A stretch of 64,000 bases of DNA from Nannochloris sp. 'desiccata' (GCA_019044685.2 JAGTXX020000011.1:496001-560000); one strand, 5' to 3'. Numbered from the stretch's first letter, positions 28,702 through 39,584 are shown. Numbers and translations: made by a program. Notes: a model not told the origin generated them from the letters alone.

Positions 28702-31385
28702 TTAAATTAACAGCATGATATGCAACACGATAATATAAAAAATAATCGCAGCACGAATGTGTGGTCGAGCATCCAACGCCACCATACCTCGATCAAGCTC
28801 TCTTACTCCTTGAACGACAAGGGAGTGACTTAATGGAGGAGGCAAAGAACGCACAAGGCCAACTAGTGGTTTAAATGCAGATCCACCAGCTAAAGCAGCA
28901 GCTTCCATATCCAGGGAGTTGTCTTCATCTTTTTTATCGCCAACTTGAGAGCTACCAGCAGCACCACCGCCAGAGGACTGAGCGGCTCTTTGTCGTTCTG
29001 CAAAGGCTTCGAGTTGTGCAGCACGTGTTCGCTCAGATTCTACTTGAGCACGGAGAGTGGCAGTTTCAGCTTGAAGTTGGGCTACTTGGCCTTCAGCTCC
29101 TTCCGCACGGCGCATGAGCGCTTGAAGTTGTTTGGGGTCACCGCCACCAGTGGCAGCAGCAGCAGCAGATTCCAACATGTGTACGCGCTCAGCATACCGC
29201 TGACATTCTACTTGATACTCTGCAATCGCAGCTTGAAGCGTTGTGATTTGTTGTTGCAAGGCCTCTGTATTAGCAGAACCAGCTCCTGTACTATTTGCTG
29301 CATCCAGCTCGGAAACTCTCTTAAATAAAGCAGCGTACTCGTTATTAGCAGTCTCTAGTTGTGCTCGCAACATGTCAACTTCATTTTGAGCTTGCCGAGA
29401 AACCGCTTCCTGAGCAGCTTGTGCCGCAGCGGCCACTGCTTCAGCGACAGCCATCTCCGCAGCAGCAGCTCTGTCTACCGCTTCTTGAACCTGTGCTTCA
29501 AATGCATCTCTTTCCGATTTTAAGTTCTCCACTGTAGCATTCAACTCTGTAAGCTGTGTTTGTGCTATTTCCAATGCTCCCACCGCTTCAGCTGCAGTCG
29601 CTTCTGCTTCAGCAACATCTGCCCCTGCTGCTCCTCCTGCAGCGAGTTGAGTCTGTAATTGCACCATAGCAGCCATTGCTTCCTCTTTCGCAGCATCTGC
29701 TGCGGCTTTTTCGCCGAGTACCTGCTCAGTTTGAGCCATCAAACTCTTTAATTCATCTGACTGTTGCTTACTCTTATATTCTGCATTATCAATAGCATCG
29801 TAAGCTTCAGCGAGCTGCCCTTCCAGGTCCGCAATACGCATTTTGGAAGCTTCTGCCTTTGCACGGAGCATATTAAGCTCATTAGAAGTACCAGAAGTAC
29901 TTGTTTCAAGAGCCGTTGCAGCGGCGAGGGCCTCCTCCGTTTTTGCTGCTGCTTCCTTCTGGGCTATTTCAACAGCTGCTTGGAGCTCAGATACCTTGGC
30001 CTGTGCTTCTGACGCCGTTGCAGATATGGCTTGTAACTCTCCCAGTAATGCATCACGCTCATCCTGTAAATTGGCCAGCTGTTCTTCTCTGCCGCCTCCT
30101 TCCGTAGCCGCCGCCGCCGCTACTTCGGCAAGAGCTGTCGCCTCGGCTGCAGCCACCTTTAAAGCCTCGATCTCATCTCTCATTGCTGCCTCGTGATCTG
30201 CACGTCCAGTTAATTCCCTTTCCAAAGCTTCCAGTTGTCCACGAAGAACAAGAGACTCTTCCCGTGTTGAAGTCAATGCCGCCTCGAGCTCTTCCAATAA
30301 ACTTTGCTGCTCGGCAGCCAACTCCATGCCTTCACCAGCCTCTGCTGCAGCTGATACTTGAGATTGCAGGCGCTCTACCTCAGACTGACGCTCTGTAGCA
30401 AGAATAACAGCGGAAGAAAGCTCTTGACGAGTTGATTCCAAAGAAGATTCAAGTTGCGTAATTTGATTTTTGAGCTCAATTTCTTTAGCGATTTCGGCCT
30501 CCTCTGCTGCAACGGCATTTTCAGCTGCAGCTGCTTGTTCTACAAGCTCTTCCTTCATTTTATGGTTCAAATCACGCTGGTGAGCGAGCTCTTGCTCCAT
30601 CTCCTGGAATGCTTCTTCCTTTTCAGCCAACTGTGCTGCCAGATCAACGACGCTACCCAGTGCTGCTTGAGCAGAATCCAGCTCCTTTGCTAGATTCTGT
30701 ACTCTTTCGTTCGCATGTTCAAGCTCAGCAGATGCCGTTTCAGCAGCCATAGCATACCGAGAGGCAGAAGCACGGGATTCTTCAAGCTCAGCTACGAGAG
30801 CTGCTGCATCCGTTGCAGCAGCGACACCATCAACCGCAGCGGCTTCAGCAGCTGCTTTGCTTTCTCTTAATTCTCTCAGTTGGTCTTCCAACTGCGTTGA
30901 ATTATATCGCTCATCGTTCAGTGCGCGATGTAAGCCATCTACACTTTCCAAGAGTTGGGCTACTTGATCTTTCAAAGCCTGAGCTTCCTCTTTATATTTC
31001 TCTACGTCTTGATCATTATGGGAAGATGATGAAGAAGTGGCCACTGGCTGTGCAGATGATGCAACTGGTTGATCGGCTGCAGATAGGTCCGCCGATGTGC
31101 TAGCTTGGCGCTGCTTTGCAGCGAGGGCAGCTTCCTTCTTCTTCCTAAACTCTTCCAACTGCAAGTTCAGAAATCAAGAACAATGATTGATTAATATTGC
31201 AACTTATGCTTTTCTTTTGATTCTTCGTCCATTCATACGCATACTAGATATTTTTTTAAATCTGATGCATCCACACAAAGTGCAAAACCAAGCTATTCTG
31301 AAGTAAAAGTAAAATCGATCAAGTTTACTTTTACACGAACCTTTCGTCTCCCCGCTTCTAGCGTGGCACTGCGTTCTTTATCCAT
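28702..31385 (-). CDS. Tail-anchored coiled-coil golgin, golgin-84/GC1-like
   Basis: Two exons, complement(31341..31385) and complement(28702..31158), encode 833 residues. The small first exon gives MDKERSATLEAGRRK and joins to LEEFRKKKEAALAAKQ. Nearly all of residues 70-760 is Ala/Glu/Gln-rich coiled coil. The C-terminus matches the golgin-84 anchor: LDRGMVALDARPHIRA followed by IIFYIIVLHIMLL. This resembles the plant GC1 pattern 'LD-x-G ... R-x-P-x-x-R ... FY-x-x-x-x-H'. Such golgins tether intra-Golgi vesicles and bind RAB1 and CASP partners. Low-complexity coiled coil makes the middle uninformative; the call rests on the tail. The gene lies directly downstream of the RINT1/MAG2-like tether on the same strand. 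Confidence 0.75.
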
Positions 31386-31521
31386 TCTTCTTTCTTTAAC
31401 AAACAGTTTCAAAACAGTTATGACATTAAGGCATGCAGCTGCATTTTTCATACTTTTTCCTAAAACGGCCAACTGAAACTCTGGACACCTGGCGCCAAAT
31501 CTCTTAAAAGATAGATATTTC

Positions 31522-33969
31522 TCAAGCCAAATCTCCTTCTGGCATCAAATCCACTTTTCGAGCCAGCACTGATCTTACCTGATCAACATTCAACGCCTTA
31601 ATCCCAGCAGAAACCAATGCCTCTTGCCCAACCGCAGCACCCCCGTGCGCTGCTGCCATCAACATTTGCGCCTCCTCAGTCTTCAACTTCAACAACGTAC
31701 ACGCCTCCTTCGACTCCTTAAAGTGCGCTGCTGGGCGGGATGTACACGCTCCAAACACTCCAATTAAAGCATCAACATCGTAATTGAGTTGTTCAGCCCC
31801 TTGTTCAGAAAATTCCGCCTCTGTTGCTACATCATTAAAGAGAGCATAATTAACAGCTAGCGCAATAGCTCTCCAGACATCTCTAAAAAGGACAGCATCT
31901 AGATGAGAAGACAAAGCCTGGAGAAGTGTTTGAAGCCCATCGGCTGCGGGCAGAAGCGATGGAGAGGGGCCTGGAGGTGGCAGCATGGCAGTGATACCGT
32001 CGACTGGCGATGCAGCAGCAAAGATGCTTAATTTCTTCTTATAGGCGTTAAATCCAGTTTGGAAGGTATCAATAGCAACTTTGGCCAGTTTATAAGCCCA
32101 TTGACGGCGGAACGTGGTCATCGAGGCAGCTTCTTTTTCCACAGCAGCTGCCAATGCTTCGTCTGACATCACCGCCATTAATAAAGTACCAGCCGGTTCT
32201 CTTAGATTATGCTCTATAAAATGAGCTGCACAGATAATAGCGCCATTTTTAGATATTCCAGTAGCATCTAAAAGGTGATCAAATTGCTCAGAACGCAGCA
32301 ACATTGCATTTAGACGCCCACGGAAGGCTTTTAAGCAAGGTTGGAGCACCTCTTTGGTGAAGTGATTCCGATTTTGAGCGGCAAATAAGTATCCTTGTCG
32401 GCTGAATAATACATTGATGAGAGAAAGAATAGATTGAGCGCAGGTAGGAGGGTAAAATTCATGCTTTGATGCTTGTTGTGTGGCGCCAGCAGGAGAAGAC
32501 TGGGTACCTAATGCAGCATCACCAAGACCGCTGCTCCCAAGGCCAACAGCGAGCTCCCCAGCAACTGCAGGATCGCTTTCTACAGCCGGCTTCCATGCAT
32601 CGCGCGCTTCTACAGCCGCATCTACTTGCCGTTCAGCATCATCGCGTTCAGCTCCAAGCCATCCTTTACTCCATTCTTCTCTTTCAAACAAAATTTCTAT
32701 CACCGAAAATGCGTGCGCCACTGCACGACCTTGCTCCCCGTCTTCTCCCTCTCCTTCTAGTCGTTGAGATCCACTAATGCTATCAGGAAGTGCCACTATT
32801 CCACGCAAAGGAGCTAAGCCACGCTCAAAATTGATCGCCTCGTCGACAAAATGAAGCCAAGCCGCAGCGTCATTAAGGTACGTCAACCTCGGCAGAACAT
32901 GGTTTCTTACTATCCCTGCGACCGCAGAAGACCCCAGCGCACGCGAGAACTCGAGTTGGAGGCTATACCATTGTTGCAATTGATGTGCATCAATGCATGG
33001 TTGCAGTTCTTCAGCATAGGGGGCGCATTGCCGGGCTGCTTTCAGAGAAGCGGCAAAAAGCCACTCTGGCTTGTCGGCTCGATCAGTTGGTAAGCCTTGA
33101 GCGAAATGATGTTGTAACCATGCAGAGACTCCAGCTACAAGTTCTTCAGCAGGCCACAGTACTGGCACTGTTGATCCAACATCATCGGTACCAACATTGT
33201 CCGCGCCACTACGAGTAAGAGCGGCAAATTTTTTATATTCCATCGCTCGTTGCAAAGTTAGTTGAATAATAAATACATGCTGTACTACTGCAACGGCATC
33301 TGTATCTGTAGCATTACTAAATCCAGTAAATTCCACTTTACGTTCATCACTAGGGTAGGGACTATCCCCAGTGCCAGTAGGACTATCCAATAAGGTATCG
33401 CCCATTATTGGTGGTGGCCAGGAACATTTTTTCAATGCCTGCTGTGCTGCAGCGCTCAGCATGCCTCGTAAGGTCACCCCCGTTGCATATACTCGTGCTA
33501 CAGCTGTCGCCCCATGGTGTAGTAACGCAGGAGAGGACGATAGCTGTCCTTGCTCTGCTATTTGCTCTACTGCAATGGCATACCCCATCGCTTGGCTGAA
33601 ACCGTCAACAGCATCTGAAAACTCTCTTACATAATTCGCAGCATCGCCGTCATTGAATGCACGGTCAGCGCTGCGGGAGAGTTTTTCTGCGTGGCGGGTG
33701 AGGGCTTGAAGCTCTTTCAAATATTGTAGATATTGGCCTGCAGCGTGTAGGGTGGAGAGCTCATCGACAAGTGCTGCAGGATCCTCGGGGAGGGGCAGTA
33801 AGCTTGGCAGAGAAATGCTTGTAGCTGTTGTTTTCTGATCAAGGAAGCGAAGGTTGGTAGTGACGGCATGAGCCAGTTGGGTTCTTAAGGTTGCATGCTG
33901 GGAGCGTAATGCATGTGCTTGTTTCTCAAGCTGTTCCAGCCTTTGTGAGGGAGTAGTATCCGAATCCAT
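31522..33969 (-). CDS. RINT1/TIP20-family vesicle tether (MAG2-like)
   Basis: A single exon encodes 815 residues. The N-terminal 150 residues are helical and coiled-coil (SQRLEQLEKQAHALRSQH). Downstream features fit the RINT1/TIP20 family: PEWLFAASLKAAR, a VDEAINFERGLAPLRG stretch, a long helical C-terminal half, and a closing segment with serial short helices (VSAGIKALNVDQVRSVLARK). These proteins (MAG2 in plants) belong to the Dsl1/NRZ tether for Golgi-to-ER COPI vesicles. Its ATG lies 15 nt after the stop of the upstream methyltransferase gene, and its stop is 136 nt before the golgin start. Family sequence conservation is low, so the call is moderately sure. Confidence 0.65.
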   Translation of the reverse strand: MDSDTTPSQRLEQLEKQAHALRSQHATLRTQLAHAVTTNLRFLDQKTTATSISLPSLLPLPEDPAALVDELSTLHAAGQYLQYLKELQALTRHAEKLSRSADRAFNDGDAANYVREFSDAVDGFSQAMGYAIAVEQIAEQGQLSSSPALLHHGATAVARVYATGVTLRGMLSAAAQQALKKCSWPPPIMGDTLLDSPTGTGDSPYPSDERKVEFTGFSNATDTDAVAVVQHVFIIQLTLQRAMEYKKFAALTRSGADNVGTDDVGSTVPVLWPAEELVAGVSAWLQHHFAQGLPTDRADKPEWLFAASLKAARQCAPYAEELQPCIDAHQLQQWYSLQLEFSRALGSSAVAGIVRNHVLPRLTYLNDAAAWLHFVDEAINFERGLAPLRGIVALPDSISGSQRLEGEGEDGEQGRAVAHAFSVIEILFEREEWSKGWLGAERDDAERQVDAAVEARDAWKPAVESDPAVAGELAVGLGSSGLGDAALGTQSSPAGATQQASKHEFYPPTCAQSILSLINVLFSRQGYLFAAQNRNHFTKEVLQPCLKAFRGRLNAMLLRSEQFDHLLDATGISKNGAIICAAHFIEHNLREPAGTLLMAVMSDEALAAAVEKEAASMTTFRRQWAYKLAKVAIDTFQTGFNAYKKKLSIFAAASPVDGITAMLPPPGPSPSLLPAADGLQTLLQALSSHLDAVLFRDVWRAIALAVNYALFNDVATEAEFSEQGAEQLNYDVDALIGVFGACTSRPAAHFKESKEACTLLKLKTEEAQMLMAAAHGGAAVGQEALVSAGIKALNVDQVRSVLARKVDLMPEGDLA

Positions 33970-33984
33970 TCTAATCTTTTGAAC

Positions 33985-34669
33985 TTAAGAAGAAAGCTGT
34001 AATTTGTAGATGTGGATATCTGGACTACGCCACTGTGGATGAAGTTTATGGTGTGGTACCTGTTCTACCTGAAATCCAGCAGCTAAAAAAAGATCTCGAG
34101 GAAATTGAAGATTCGGGCGGTGTTCGTATGACAAGAAAATTATCGTGCAAGGACATGAAAGAGCCTTTAAAGTAGAAATCAGTGGCTCTATAGACCCCTG
34201 TTGGTATATCACGTCTGAAGCGAGGATTATATCGAAAGGAGGAGTCGGAATTTGAGAAGAGATTGGTTGTCCCCAACAGAGCGGTGCAGATGATGCCTTG
34301 GCAGAAAGATTATTACGGGCGATATTCGCAGTAATTAGGCCCTCAAGATGGTCTAGATCTGTAAGGGTAACTGATGATGCACCCAATGCAGCAGCTGCAA
34401 GTCCTAATGCTCCTGTCCCCGCACCGAGTTCGATCACTCGTTTTTCAGCGATCAGATCTGTAAAAAAATGCGAAAAGGTGATTAGTTATACGCGGGTCTA
34501 TTCGCATACTTATTAAAGATAGGAAATAATGCTATGGCTCACTTTTGTTGTGATCGAGGTAATTAATCAAGCACAAGGCAGCATCCCAAACAACGCTCCC
34601 TGCTACGTTCTCTTCTTTGCCTTCTTCGATCTCAATTGTCGTCGTTTGCAGTTCGATCGGTCTTAACAT
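33985..34669 (-). CDS. METTL21-like lysine methyltransferase (Methyltransf_16)
   Basis: Two exons, complement(34543..34669) and complement(33985..34457), encode 199 residues. The intron (GTGAGC...TTTACAG) joins in phase to give HNKNLIAEKRVIELGAGTGALG. Motif I (ELGAGTGALGLAA) binds S-adenosylmethionine; TDLDHLEGL is the next acidic loop, and ASDVIYQ is the DxxY-type motif of this family. The upstream GSVVWDAALCLINYL is the typical entry segment. Members methylate lysines of chaperones and elongation factors, and one human member targets VCP/p97; a CDC48 gene lies in this window, but that link is only suggestive. The very short gap to the RINT1-like gene suggests joint transcription. Confidence 0.85.
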
Positions 34670-34917
34670 ATCAAAAGTAAGGCTGACGAATAACAGCAGG
34701 CCTTTAAAATTTATTGGTTTTTGTAAAAGAAATCAAAAAAAATCGTCGCCAAGGTCTCTGAACGCATGTACGCGCATTCAATCCAATTGATTATTAATTG
34801 TTAATTCGAACTGCAATTTTACATAGATCAGTTGAAGCGTTGCCTTTTTAGGTCCACTATTTTTTTTAAACGTTTGCATCTTTGTTCCGGCACATTTAGC
34901 CGCGGCCCTGCAAAAGC

Positions 34918-36246
34918 ATGCTTTCCCTGAGCAGCCATCAAATCCACAATACCCACATTTTATCAACCGAAAAATCACGGCCAGCTCGCGGTGCTAAACC
35001 CTCACCTATTTCCTGCATGGCCACCTCGAATGGTGCCGGTGGTAACGCCCCTACCCGCCGTAAACCCAAACTTGCCACGTTATTAGTCAACAGTGAAAGC
35101 CTTATCGATGACCCATTCGAATCCAGCATGCCTCCCATCTACCAAACTGCTACTTTCGGTCAACCTGGGGCTACAGAGATGGGTGAGTATGACTACTCCC
35201 GCTCGGGCAATCCCACCCGGACAGTCCTTGAAAAACAAATGGCTATCCTCGAAGGAGGTGTCCGCGCATTTGCCTTTTCAAGTGGCATGTCTGCGTTAGC
35301 GAACGTAACGAGGTTACTGCGTTCCGGGGATCATATCGTAGCAGGAGATGACTTATATGGAGGCACTTCCCGTCTTCTTTCCCGTGTCGTTCCTGATGCC
35401 GGTATTGAGGTTACTAATGTCGATACCACTGATATTGAAGCTGTACGCAGTGCTATCATCCCAGGAAAGACGAAAATGTTAATGTTAGAGACGCCTACGA
35501 ACCCTCGGATGCAAATTTGTGATATTGCCAAGCTTTCTCAAATTGCTCATGACGCTGGCGCTTTAGTGTGTGTGGATAACTCCATTATGTGTCCATTATT
35601 TCAACAATGTTTAAATCTAGGTGTAGATATTGTGATGACGTCTGCTACGAAGTTTATTGGAGGGCATTCTGACGTCACTGCCGGTATATTAGCAGTGGCT
35701 GACAAGGAGATTGGGGATCGCATTTTCTTCTATCAAAACGCAGAAGGAACTGCATTAGGACCCATGGATTCATGGTTACTTGTCAGAGGTATCAAAACAA
35801 TGGCTTTACGCATGGAAAGGCAGGCGTCAAATGCTCAGCGTATTGCCGAGTGGCTCACTACTCAAACGCACGTTGTCAAGCGTGTCAATTATCCTGGCTT
35901 GCCATCCCATCCTGGCCATGAATTACATTTCCGCCAAGCGTCTAGTGGAGGAAGTATAATTTCCTTCACTACTGGCGATGCTGCAGTATCCAAGGCTATT
36001 TGTGAAGCTGCTCAGTTGTATAAAATTACTGTCTCATTTGGGAATGTTCACTCTCTGATCTCGATGCCGTGCTTCATGTCTCATGCATCAATTCCAGCTG
36101 ATGTGAGGGCTGCACGTGGCCTTCCAGATGATTTGGTACGAATTTCTGTGGGTATTGAGGATGTAGATGATTTAATTTATGATTTGGAGGAAGCCTTTAA
36201 AGTGGCAGCAGCAAAGACTGCGGACGGTGCTGGTGCAGCAAGATAA
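34918..36246 (+). CDS. Cystathionine beta-lyase, plastidial
   Basis: A single exon encodes 442 residues. The PLP-dependent enzyme cleaves cystathionine to homocysteine, pyruvate and ammonia in methionine synthesis. The first ~50 residues are Ser/Arg-rich and acid-poor, a chloroplast transit peptide. The Cys/Met-metabolism fold follows, with PIYQTATF, YDYSRSGNPTR, SSGMSAL (cofactor phosphate) and DNSIMCPLFQQ. The PLP-lysine motif is SATKFIGGHSD. The C-terminal region has SLISMPCFMSHASIP and RISVGIEDVDDLI. Similarity is closer to plant cystathionine beta-lyase than to cystathionine gamma-synthase or gamma-lyase, as far as can be judged by eye. All catalytic motifs are intact. Confidence 0.93.
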   Translation: MLSLSSHQIHNTHILSTEKSRPARGAKPSPISCMATSNGAGGNAPTRRKPKLATLLVNSESLIDDPFESSMPPIYQTATFGQPGATEMGEYDYSRSGNPTRTVLEKQMAILEGGVRAFAFSSGMSALANVTRLLRSGDHIVAGDDLYGGTSRLLSRVVPDAGIEVTNVDTTDIEAVRSAIIPGKTKMLMLETPTNPRMQICDIAKLSQIAHDAGALVCVDNSIMCPLFQQCLNLGVDIVMTSATKFIGGHSDVTAGILAVADKEIGDRIFFYQNAEGTALGPMDSWLLVRGIKTMALRMERQASNAQRIAEWLTTQTHVVKRVNYPGLPSHPGHELHFRQASSGGSIISFTTGDAAVSKAICEAAQLYKITVSFGNVHSLISMPCFMSHASIPADVRAARGLPDDLVRISVGIEDVDDLIYDLEEAFKVAAAKTADGAGAAR

Positions 36247-36420
36247 AAAAAATTTTAATATCTCTCTCGGAAAAAAAAGGCAATACAGTCATTTCTTTCT
36301 TGTTATTGAATTTTTTTATAATTACTTTAATGTGAATTTAAAGTAGAAGAGGTCCTAATATGCTTAATGAACCCATGTTGAGTATAAAAAGAAAATAGAA
36401 ATTAAATAAAGCCCCTGAAC

Positions 36421-37436
36421 TCACGTCCTTTCCTCCCTCCCTCTCAACGGGATGGCTAACGAGACAGGAGTTTTAGTTTCTTTCCACAATATCGGCTGAC
36501 ATGAAAACTGCGGCATCCATCCTCTCCTTGCGTATTGAGTTCTATTCGCTCCACTAGCATGCTCGACAACGTCAGTCATGATCACGGCACTCCCAGCAGA
36601 AAGAAGCACTGGAACCCCATCTGCTGTTCTCGACGCCGCCATGTCTTTAGTAGGAGCACCATTTTCATTTACTAGGGATCCATTGGTGCCATTCATTGAA
36701 CTGCAATTATCTACAGTATCATATATATCACAGGAAGAAATTTTCTCTACATCTGGCTCTAAGCCTGGTATATGGACATAATTTGAACACGTTGCGTGGC
36801 TTCGAGGGCGGATCAACAAACACCCGTTCTCTACTTCACAATCATCTAAAGCAACCCAAATAGAGATATACGGCTGTGGTAGAGACCCTTCTCGACACCA
36901 ATTAGAGTCCCGGTGCCATGAAAATGAAGCTGCTTCGCCTCCGTGGCTTGGTTTAACTATGTATTGGTCGTTAAAGAGCACGGCAGTGGGGCCAAGAAGC
37001 GCTGTGACAAGATCGGTAAGTTGGGAAGTGAATAGAACAGACCAAACAGCTGATTGTAATGGCCAAGATGATCTTTTAGATTTATACGTGGAGTATGAGC
37101 TGCGTAATGATGGGTTGGAGGTGCATAGACCGCCTGGAAGGGTTTCGTAAATGCAGCTGGCAACGGCAGTGGCCCCCCACAGTGATGATGGTTTAGCGTG
37201 GGCAGCGACTTCTCTGAGGGTCTCGCATTCCTGGAAGTTGTGATCAATGGAAGCGTCTTAGCTTCATACTTTTAATTTAAGATGGAAATTTGGGAGAATC
37301 GCAAGGTCTCAATGTTAGAATAAAGTGATCTGAAACTCACAATTCGGATTGATTCAAGTTGTTCAGAGGTCAAGAAGGGGTCTACGAGGGCGTATCCTAT
37401 TTCTTTGAGGTCTTGACGTATGGTTCCAATGTCCAT
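36421..37436 (-). CDS. Phytanoyl-CoA dioxygenase (PhyH) family protein
   Basis: Two exons, complement(37341..37436) and complement(36421..37230), encode 301 residues. The intron (GTGAGT...CTTCCAG) joins in phase 0 to give LESIRIECETLREVA. PhyH proteins are Fe(II)/2-oxoglutarate dioxygenases. Visible ligands are the HxD of SWHRDSNW (~His138/Asp140), the distal His in DVVEHASGANRT, and the following Arg for 2-oxoglutarate. ISIWVALDDCEVENGCLLIRP is the family's core strand pair. The N-terminal segment (IRQDLKEIGYALVDPFLTSEQ) is also typical. The substrate cannot be told. A ~55-residue acidic insert lies between the two metal motifs. Confidence 0.85.
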
Positions 37437-37570
37437 TTCATGTTATTTTTAAAAAGAAATGTTGCGGAGAGCCGCCTTCAAGAGCTTGTTATCTTTTCTG
37501 ACTTCTAAACTTTAGTAAAGATATATACCCAAAACAGCACCATTTGAGAAATATAGTTTAGTTCTGAAAC

Positions 37571-38246
37571 ATGCGCCTAGTAATTCAACAAGGGTCTCGC
37601 CCTCAAGCTGGCGGAATTTCCGCTATGACACGCATTTCTCAGCCATGTCTAAACGCATCTTTATCCACAAACCCTTTCGTTGCCAGGCCATTTTCTGGGA
37701 AGCAACCCATTATTATGCCTCTAAGACTAGTTAAAATGGCGGTCAGCTTGAAAATCAAGGATTACGAGGGACTTGGAGGCTTTCAGCTGCCAAAAGACCA
37801 GGAAGAGGCGTTGAGCTTATTCCTATCCTCGCCTGATTTTTGCAGACAGGTCTTTGTCAACTCAGGGAAAGCTACAGTGGACAATAAAGATACTCTGACA
37901 GCTGCATATACTGGAATGTTGTTCCAGCCCGTGCCATGGAGTCCTAGCACGAGAAAAGGCATGCCACAGGTCAGTTTCTTGATTTGTTTTCAACTGCCGG
38001 CATTATTCCCCCCTTCTTTTGCTCGAATTGTTTTAATACAGAAAAGGAATATACTGGACTCTCTCAAATCCAGGAAAAACTTACGTTTTGTTGCTTCATT
38101 TTCAAATGCAGGATATGGAAAAGTACCAAGACAGTGATAACCACGTCATTATTAATATCCCACCGCCTATCATGTTTAAAGCAAACATCTATGGCGCTGG
38201 TCTCCCAAATCGTCTCTGTGCTATCTTCAAACTTGTAAAACAATAA
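37571..38246 (+). CDS. Unknown small protein with probable plastid leader
   Basis: Two exons (37571..37969 and 38112..38246) encode 177 residues. The intron starts GTCAGT and ends AAATGCAG, and the join is in phase 0 (RKGMPQ to DMEKYQ). I do not recognise the family. The first ~55 residues are rich in Arg, Ser and Gln and almost free of acidic residues, consistent with a transit peptide. The mature part contains a compact, conserved-looking stretch (DYEGLGGFQLPKDQEEAL) and ends VIINIPPPIMFKANIYGAG then LCAIFKLVKQ, which suggests a small folded domain. The stop is only 63 nt from the convergent IMPACT gene. Confidence 0.7.
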
Positions 38247-38309
38247 TGCGTTTTTATTATCTATCTATGTTATCTATCTATGATATATACAAAAGGCACT
38301 TGAATGAAT

Positions 38310-39167
38310 TTATTTGCTCTTCTCGCCACCACTACGGATCATTCCTTGGCTTTCTAACAATTCTCTTGCCGCTTTATTAATCAATCCAAACCTCGCTGGA
38401 CCTAAGAGAGTCCCACCAAACCATCTTGACACCACTACTACAACATTTCTAGCGTCTACCATCTGCAACAAATGAAGTAGTCTCCCTCCAGCGGCAGATT
38501 CCCCGTCATCGTCACAATCTTGCAGAAAAGCACCCTGCCGAGAGCCTTCTATTCGATATGCCATTATATTATGTGTTGCTGCCCGTATTTTATTGTTTTG
38601 TAAAAGGTATTCAATTATCGGAGGGATTTCAGCAGGGTCTTTTATTGGAACAAGGTGAGCTTGAAAAGTTGATTTTTTTTCTGTTAGTGGCTCCCCATGG
38701 ACCAATTTGGCAGCTATCCGACGCATTAATTCTAGGTGATTGGCAGTTTCTTCATTTATTTCCGAGGGTTCTTTCTGTTTTGCAGCAGCAGGAAGTGCTG
38801 TAGGGGTGTTTGCGTCAGTCTCTGTCAAAGGGGGCGGTGCAGGTGGCTTTCGTTGCTCCCATTCTTCCTGCAAGAATGCAATCCAAGTGTATAAGATAAC
38901 CTCTCCTGGCTGGAACATATTTTCCATTTGACGAGCCAGGTCGGATATTGTCGAGCTGTCAAAGAGGTCACAGTGTAATTCAAACACTGGCGGTGAGGAC
39001 GATGGATAAATGTTTTGAGGGATAAAGACGTGAAGCTCAATGCATGGGATAGATCCGATAGATGGAATGCATATTTTAAGCTCATTTGGTAAGGCAACGT
39101 GTTGCACAACTTCCTCTCCGAAGATGGCCTGAATTGCTATGATCTCATCCTGCTGTACAGTGTCCAT
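38310..39167 (-). CDS. IMPACT/YIH1 homologue (RWD plus UPF0029 domain)
   Basis: I chose the ATG at 39167 because MDTVQQDEIIAIQAIFGEE is the canonical start of an RWD domain; an in-frame ATG at 39251 would add 28 residues. The 285-residue protein has RWD at ~1-105 and an Ala/Pro linker. The UPF0029/IMPACT domain at ~140-270 has KKSTFQAHLVPIKDP, HNIMAYRI, CDDDGESAAGGRLLHLL and VVVVSRWFGGTLLGPARF. IMPACT and yeast YIH1 compete with GCN2 for GCN1 and so restrain eIF2alpha phosphorylation during amino-acid starvation. Both domains look complete. Confidence 0.92.
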   Translation of the reverse strand: MDTVQQDEIIAIQAIFGEEVVQHVALPNELKICIPSIGSIPCIELHVFIPQNIYPSSSPPVFELHCDLFDSSTISDLARQMENMFQPGEVILYTWIAFLQEEWEQRKPPAPPPLTETDANTPTALPAAAKQKEPSEINEETANHLELMRRIAAKLVHGEPLTEKKSTFQAHLVPIKDPAEIPPIIEYLLQNNKIRAATHNIMAYRIEGSRQGAFLQDCDDDGESAAGGRLLHLLQMVDARNVVVVVSRWFGGTLLGPARFGLINKAARELLESQGMIRSGGEKSK

Positions 39168-39458
39168 TATACCAAACAGATTTGCATTGCACCTACCGAC
39201 ATGCAATCTGAGACTCCATGACTGTAATGTGGATGTAAAACCAGCACGCATCCGCCTGCATTTATGAGTTGGGTCGTTTTTCGGCCCAACAACTTTTGCG
39301 CCTCCAGCCGACAGGCTTCCAAATTACTAATGCCCCATACCAGCTGCCCCCGGTTTTTATCATTGCCTACCTACGCTCTCTTTTGCCTTCTTTGCGCCCG
39401 TGCCTCCCCGCACCGCCCTCTAATCTCCCCGATTTCCCCAACCTCCAACTTCTCTACC

Positions 39459-39584
39459 ATGTGCAAGACTGTGTTCGCTATCCCCAGCCGTCCTTCCCGC
39501 GTGGCTTTTAAGGCCCAGACTGCTACAGAATCCGATCAGTGGCTTCAACGTGGCAAAAAAGGGGTTGAACGAAAACAACAATGA
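39459..39584 (+). promoter_or_regulatory. Upstream ORF of 41 codons overlapping the start of the PCxxC gene
   Basis: An ATG-initiated frame (MCKTVFAIPSRPSRVAFK...) ends in a TGA at 39582-39584 that overlaps the next start in an ATGATG context. Stop-start overlap of this kind can allow reinitiation, or it can form a second cistron. The peptide is Arg/Lys-rich and unrecognised. Confidence 0.4.
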
